Positions 31,788-34,286 of a stretch of DNA of 34,286 nt are shown here, one piece after another. Both the position numbers and the translations under genes were made by a program. This DNA comes from an uncultured Mycoplasmatota bacterium (GTDB taxonomy: Bacteria; Bacillota_I; Bacilli_A; RF39; UBA660), in the NCBI GenBank assembly GCA_947643405.1, contig CANRVY010000017.1, positions 1 through 34,286 of the forward strand, given 5' to 3'. Within the stretch, counting starts at the first letter, position 1. Every line of letters begins with the position of its first letter. Under the pieces are notes generated by a model. That model worked only from the letters and a program-made list of their open reading frames with translations. It was not told the origin of the DNA and made no database searches.

Positions 31788-32513
31788 ATGAAAAATAAAT
31801 ATAAAATAATTTTAGTCAAATCTGTTATAGCAATTGGGGGGATGTTATTTATATCATCTTTATTTTTAGGAATAACATCAGAAATGCTTTTATATGGTAG
31901 TTACAATGACTTTTTCAATAAGTTAGCTTATTTCTTGCTCTTTTTATGTACAATTGATACAATTGTAATGCTTATATTAATGTGTAAAATAGATATAAGA
32001 CCAGAAAAAGCTAAACCAATGAGATTAAAATTAAAAGATAATAATTATGAAATGATTAAAGAAAATCTATGTCAAAAATATGAACACAATGGATATCGGA
32101 AATTAACAAAATATGAATATAATAATGCGAAAATTGATTATATGATAAGGCAAAATCATTCTGTAGTCAGTCTAGTGATATATATAAGAATAGAAAAAAT
32201 AACAGAAGAGTTGATGTATGGATTTGAAGAACATATATTTGTAGAACAAATTCTAAATTTAGAAGATATCGAACCAAAAGACAAATTAGATATAACATAT
32301 CTCATTGCCGTAGATAGAGTAACCCCTACATTTTCAAAATATATAGAAAGAAATGTTAAACAAACTTTTTGGACTACAGTATTACCAGTAGGAATATCAT
32401 TAGCTTCAAAAACATTGTATATTTCAACTCAAGAAGAAGGATTTTCAATCTTCAGATATAAAAAAATGAAAAAGCAATTTATAATGGATATAGATGAACT
32501 GCTAGAAAAATAA
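31788..32513 (+). CDS. putative membrane immunity protein for cassette 3
   Basis: The 241-residue protein has two hydrophobic segments (about 7-30 and 43-67) and a cytoplasmic-looking C-terminal domain of ~170 residues. GGGGATTG lies before the ATG. It follows the toxin by 29 bases and precedes the next cassette block, the same place as the other immunity candidates. Family not recognised. Confidence 0.62.
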   Translation: MKNKYKIILVKSVIAIGGMLFISSLFLGITSEMLLYGSYNDFFNKLAYFLLFLCTIDTIVMLILMCKIDIRPEKAKPMRLKLKDNNYEMIKENLCQKYEHNGYRKLTKYEYNNAKIDYMIRQNHSVVSLVIYIRIEKITEELMYGFEEHIFVEQILNLEDIEPKDKLDITYLIAVDRVTPTFSKYIERNVKQTFWTTVLPVGISLASKTLYISTQEEGFSIFRYKKMKKQFIMDIDELLEK

Positions 32514-32530
32514 TAGAAATTAAAACGATT

Positions 32531-32562
32531 AAAGAACAATAAACTCTTTAGTTGTTTTTTAT
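32531..32562 (+). terminator. terminator after the cassette 3 immunity gene
   Basis: AACAA (32535-32539) pairs with TTGTT (32552-32556), with AAAGA/TCTTT as an alternative, and six T follow. Confidence 0.6.
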
Positions 32563-32780
32563 CATAAATTTCTGCTAATAAGCAAAACGTTTTTGTTATC
32601 TATCCTTATCAGAAACATATAGAAAAAGTAAATCTAAAAAGTGAATATTATAAAATAATTATAAAGGTATGATATACTATAAGAGAGATGAAAATAATTA
32701 TCTAATAGGATTTAGATACAATTATAAACATTATTACTATTTGGAAAATGCTTAGGAAGACATTATAGGAATTATTATTA
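32563..32780 (+). repeat. decayed upstream block U4 and Rhs tip remnant, copy 4
   Basis: The block still shows TATCAGAAACATATAGAAAA and TATAAAATAATTATAAAGGT. The tip begins normally (32669) but carries TAG at 32752-32754 (in the sequence GAAAATGCTTAGGAAG), and stops matching after ATTATAGGAATTATT near 32780. The rest of the tip and the toxin are gone; the interval up to 32839 is AT-rich without a gene. Confidence 0.85.
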
Positions 32781-32839
32781 AACGATTACCATGGTAGTAA
32801 ATTTTTATAAAATAATCATTTGAAATAAAAGGTGATAGA

Positions 32840-34141
32840 ATGACAAAAAGAAAAGAATCGTTAGTAGCGAAATTATTTGGGAATGTAATTTTTACTTTAG
32901 TAAAATGGGGAAATGCAATAGAAGTATTAAAAAGTCCCACATCTGAAAAGGGAACGTATCCGAGCTTTAGAAAAGAATTAAAACGGTTAGGATTTCGAAC
33001 ATTTAAATATGTAGATCAAGATTATTTTTGCCAATTATATCCAGAAAAGACAAAAGAAATGGTATTAAAATATTATTATTTAACAGAAGATATAAAAGAA
33101 AAATCATTTTATTTAAGTTGTTTATTTTCACCTAAGAATAGTGAGCTTTTTGATTTCTTTTATAAAGAATATGAAAAATATACAGATTTGTTTATAGAAA
33201 GAGAATATTTTATTAAATGCCTTCTAGATTGTATTTATATAACAAGGGATATAAAATGGAAAGAAGAATATATTAACGGAGTATGGGAGTTCCTTTTTGG
33301 TGAAGAAATATGGCCATTTATTATGACATGTGGTGAATATAATTTGGAAGAACCTCTTTTAAACTCAACAATAAGAGAAATGATAAGACTTAGCAATTAT
33401 GTAGAGCATGATGTTGCAGTAGTGGCATTAAAAAAATATAAAAACCAAAAGGTTAATTTCTTAAAAAATGATGACAAATACTATAATTATTATTTATTTG
33501 ATATTACAAATAAAATGTTTGAAGATAAAATAATTGATTTTAAAGAAGATAAACAAATGAGCACTATTTCTGAGTTTAAGAAAGCATTAAATATTTCATT
33601 TGATGCAGAAACTGACATTATTCGGTTTTGTCATAACAATGCATCAGAAGTGAAAGAAACAATTTTAAAATTTTATCAAAGTGCTACCTTATTAAGTGAT
33701 AAATGTTTTTATATAAAATGTTTAGCAGTTCAAAAAAATAACGATTTATTTCCATTCTTAATAGAGGAATTAAAAATCTGGAGAAGAAGGAAATTAGATA
33801 CTGCATATATTTGTGATAGTTTAGGAAATAACTTATATATTATAAAAAATATAAAGTATAAGAATGAATATATAAAGATAATAAAGAATAAAAAATTCGT
33901 AAATAGTTATGCTTATATATTATTAGCATGTGGAAAATTACAAATAAAGGAAATAATACCAGATTTGTTAAAGGTATTAGAAGATGAAAGGAATCCACAA
34001 TGTATTCAAGCTATGCAAGCATTAGTTTGCTATAGAGATAAGGAAGAATATAAAGATATTTTTATAAAATATTCAAAATCTAATATTCAAGATATGAGAA
34101 ATTTTGCAAACAAAGCATTACGCTCAATTGCTAAAAAATAA
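32840..34141 (+). CDS. HEAT-repeat-like protein, orphan immunity candidate of cassette 4
   Basis: The 433-residue protein is all-helical and built from irregular ~30-residue units (KEKSFYLSCLFSPKNSELF, then DKCFYIKCLAVQKNNDLF, twice the same pattern, at about 100 and 293). The final units (EIIPDLLKVLEDERNP, then CIQAMQALVCY) are clear HEAT-like. Two homologous halves are evident. AAAGGTGATAG lies before the ATG. It follows the tip remnant where toxin and immunity genes sit in other cassettes. HEAT-like proteins occur as immunity proteins in polymorphic toxin loci, which supports but does not prove that role. Confidence 0.7.
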   Translation: MTKRKESLVAKLFGNVIFTLVKWGNAIEVLKSPTSEKGTYPSFRKELKRLGFRTFKYVDQDYFCQLYPEKTKEMVLKYYYLTEDIKEKSFYLSCLFSPKNSELFDFFYKEYEKYTDLFIEREYFIKCLLDCIYITRDIKWKEEYINGVWEFLFGEEIWPFIMTCGEYNLEEPLLNSTIREMIRLSNYVEHDVAVVALKKYKNQKVNFLKNDDKYYNYYLFDITNKMFEDKIIDFKEDKQMSTISEFKKALNISFDAETDIIRFCHNNASEVKETILKFYQSATLLSDKCFYIKCLAVQKNNDLFPFLIEELKIWRRRKLDTAYICDSLGNNLYIIKNIKYKNEYIKIIKNKKFVNSYAYILLACGKLQIKEIIPDLLKVLEDERNPQCIQAMQALVCYRDKEEYKDIFIKYSKSNIQDMRNFANKALRSIAKK

Positions 34142-34147
34142 CATCAA

Positions 34148-34187
34148 AAGCTACTAAAGAACTAAAAACTCTTTAGTAGTTTTTTCC
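34148..34187 (+). terminator. strong terminator after the HEAT-like gene
   Basis: CTACTAAAGA (34151-34160) and TCTTTAGTAG (34170-34179) form a 10-bp stem, followed by seven T. Confidence 0.88.
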
Positions 34188-34192
34188 TTTCA

Positions 34193-34286
34193 AAATCTAT
34201 GTTGATACATAATAATATTTTTGCTATCAAACTGGATTGTCAACATTTTTTTAGACAATTTTTATAAGGACAGTTGTAAACGATAT
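34193..34286 (+). repeat. start of upstream block U5, interrupted by another element
   Basis: Bases 34193-34233 repeat the start of the block (AATCTATGTTGATACATAAT...CTATCAAACT). The match then breaks. The rest, starting GGATTGTCAACATTTTTTTA, has a TTGTC/GACAA hairpin and a T-run and may be the end of an insertion sequence. It shows a fifth cassette once started here; the window ends before more can be seen. Confidence 0.7.

Overview
The window is AT-rich DNA of a Bacillota-type (low-GC Gram-positive) bacterium. The signs are strong AGGAGG-like ribosome sites, TTGACA/TATAAT promoters with 16-18 base spacers, tRNA genes that encode CCA, TGA used as a stop, an M23 endolysin and lipobox lipoproteins. 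The exact lineage cannot be read from the sequence; a gut Bacilli/Erysipelotrichia-like clade is an inference.

Region 1 (1-7838) is chromosomal background: tRNA-Lys, a putative small RNA, tRNA-Ile and tRNA-Glu, an exporter-type ABC half transporter, an unknown protein, tRNA-Ser, an unusual Pro/Glu-rich protein, a LysR regulator, a radical SAM protein with an additional Cys cluster, and a MazG-like/Nudix fusion.

Region 2 (about 7995-21252) is a compact phage-tail locus. It opens with a sigma-region-4/ArpU-like regulator, a zinc-ribbon membrane protein, two tandem paralogous small proteins and a LexA DNA-binding domain without its peptidase. The structural genes then start directly at a tail-terminator-like gene: tube protein, tail chaperones joined by a probable -1 frameshift, tape measure, DUF6711-like protein, tail-associated protein, fibre with a collar tip, two small membrane proteins, M23 endolysin and a second collar-tip protein. 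No terminase, portal, capsid, sheath, integrase or replication gene is present. This is the content expected of a non-contractile (F-type) tailocin or domesticated tail particle. Two lipoprotein genes lie antisense behind the tape measure, each with its own promoter and terminator, and each next to a copy of the tape measure 3' end.

Region 3 (21283-34286) is a polymorphic-toxin locus directly downstream of the tail genes. A large DNRLRE/YD-repeat (WapA/Rhs-type) protein without a visible signal peptide is split from its toxin tip by one TAA codon. It is followed by an array of displaced cassettes. Each has a conserved upstream block, a nearly identical Rhs tip, a unique toxin end and a putative immunity gene. 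They include a type 44 toxin with a DUF5412-like partner, a remnant toxin beside a truncated IS256-like end, two unrecognised toxins with membrane partners, and a HEAT-like orphan. A further copy of the upstream block starts at the right edge.

Working model (inference): a lysis-released tail particle, possibly protected against by tape-measure-matched lipoproteins, is linked to an Rhs toxin arsenal that can be reshuffled by recombination between identical tips. Both loci show the same logic: an incoming gene 3' end brings its own protective gene and leaves the old 3' end stranded downstream.
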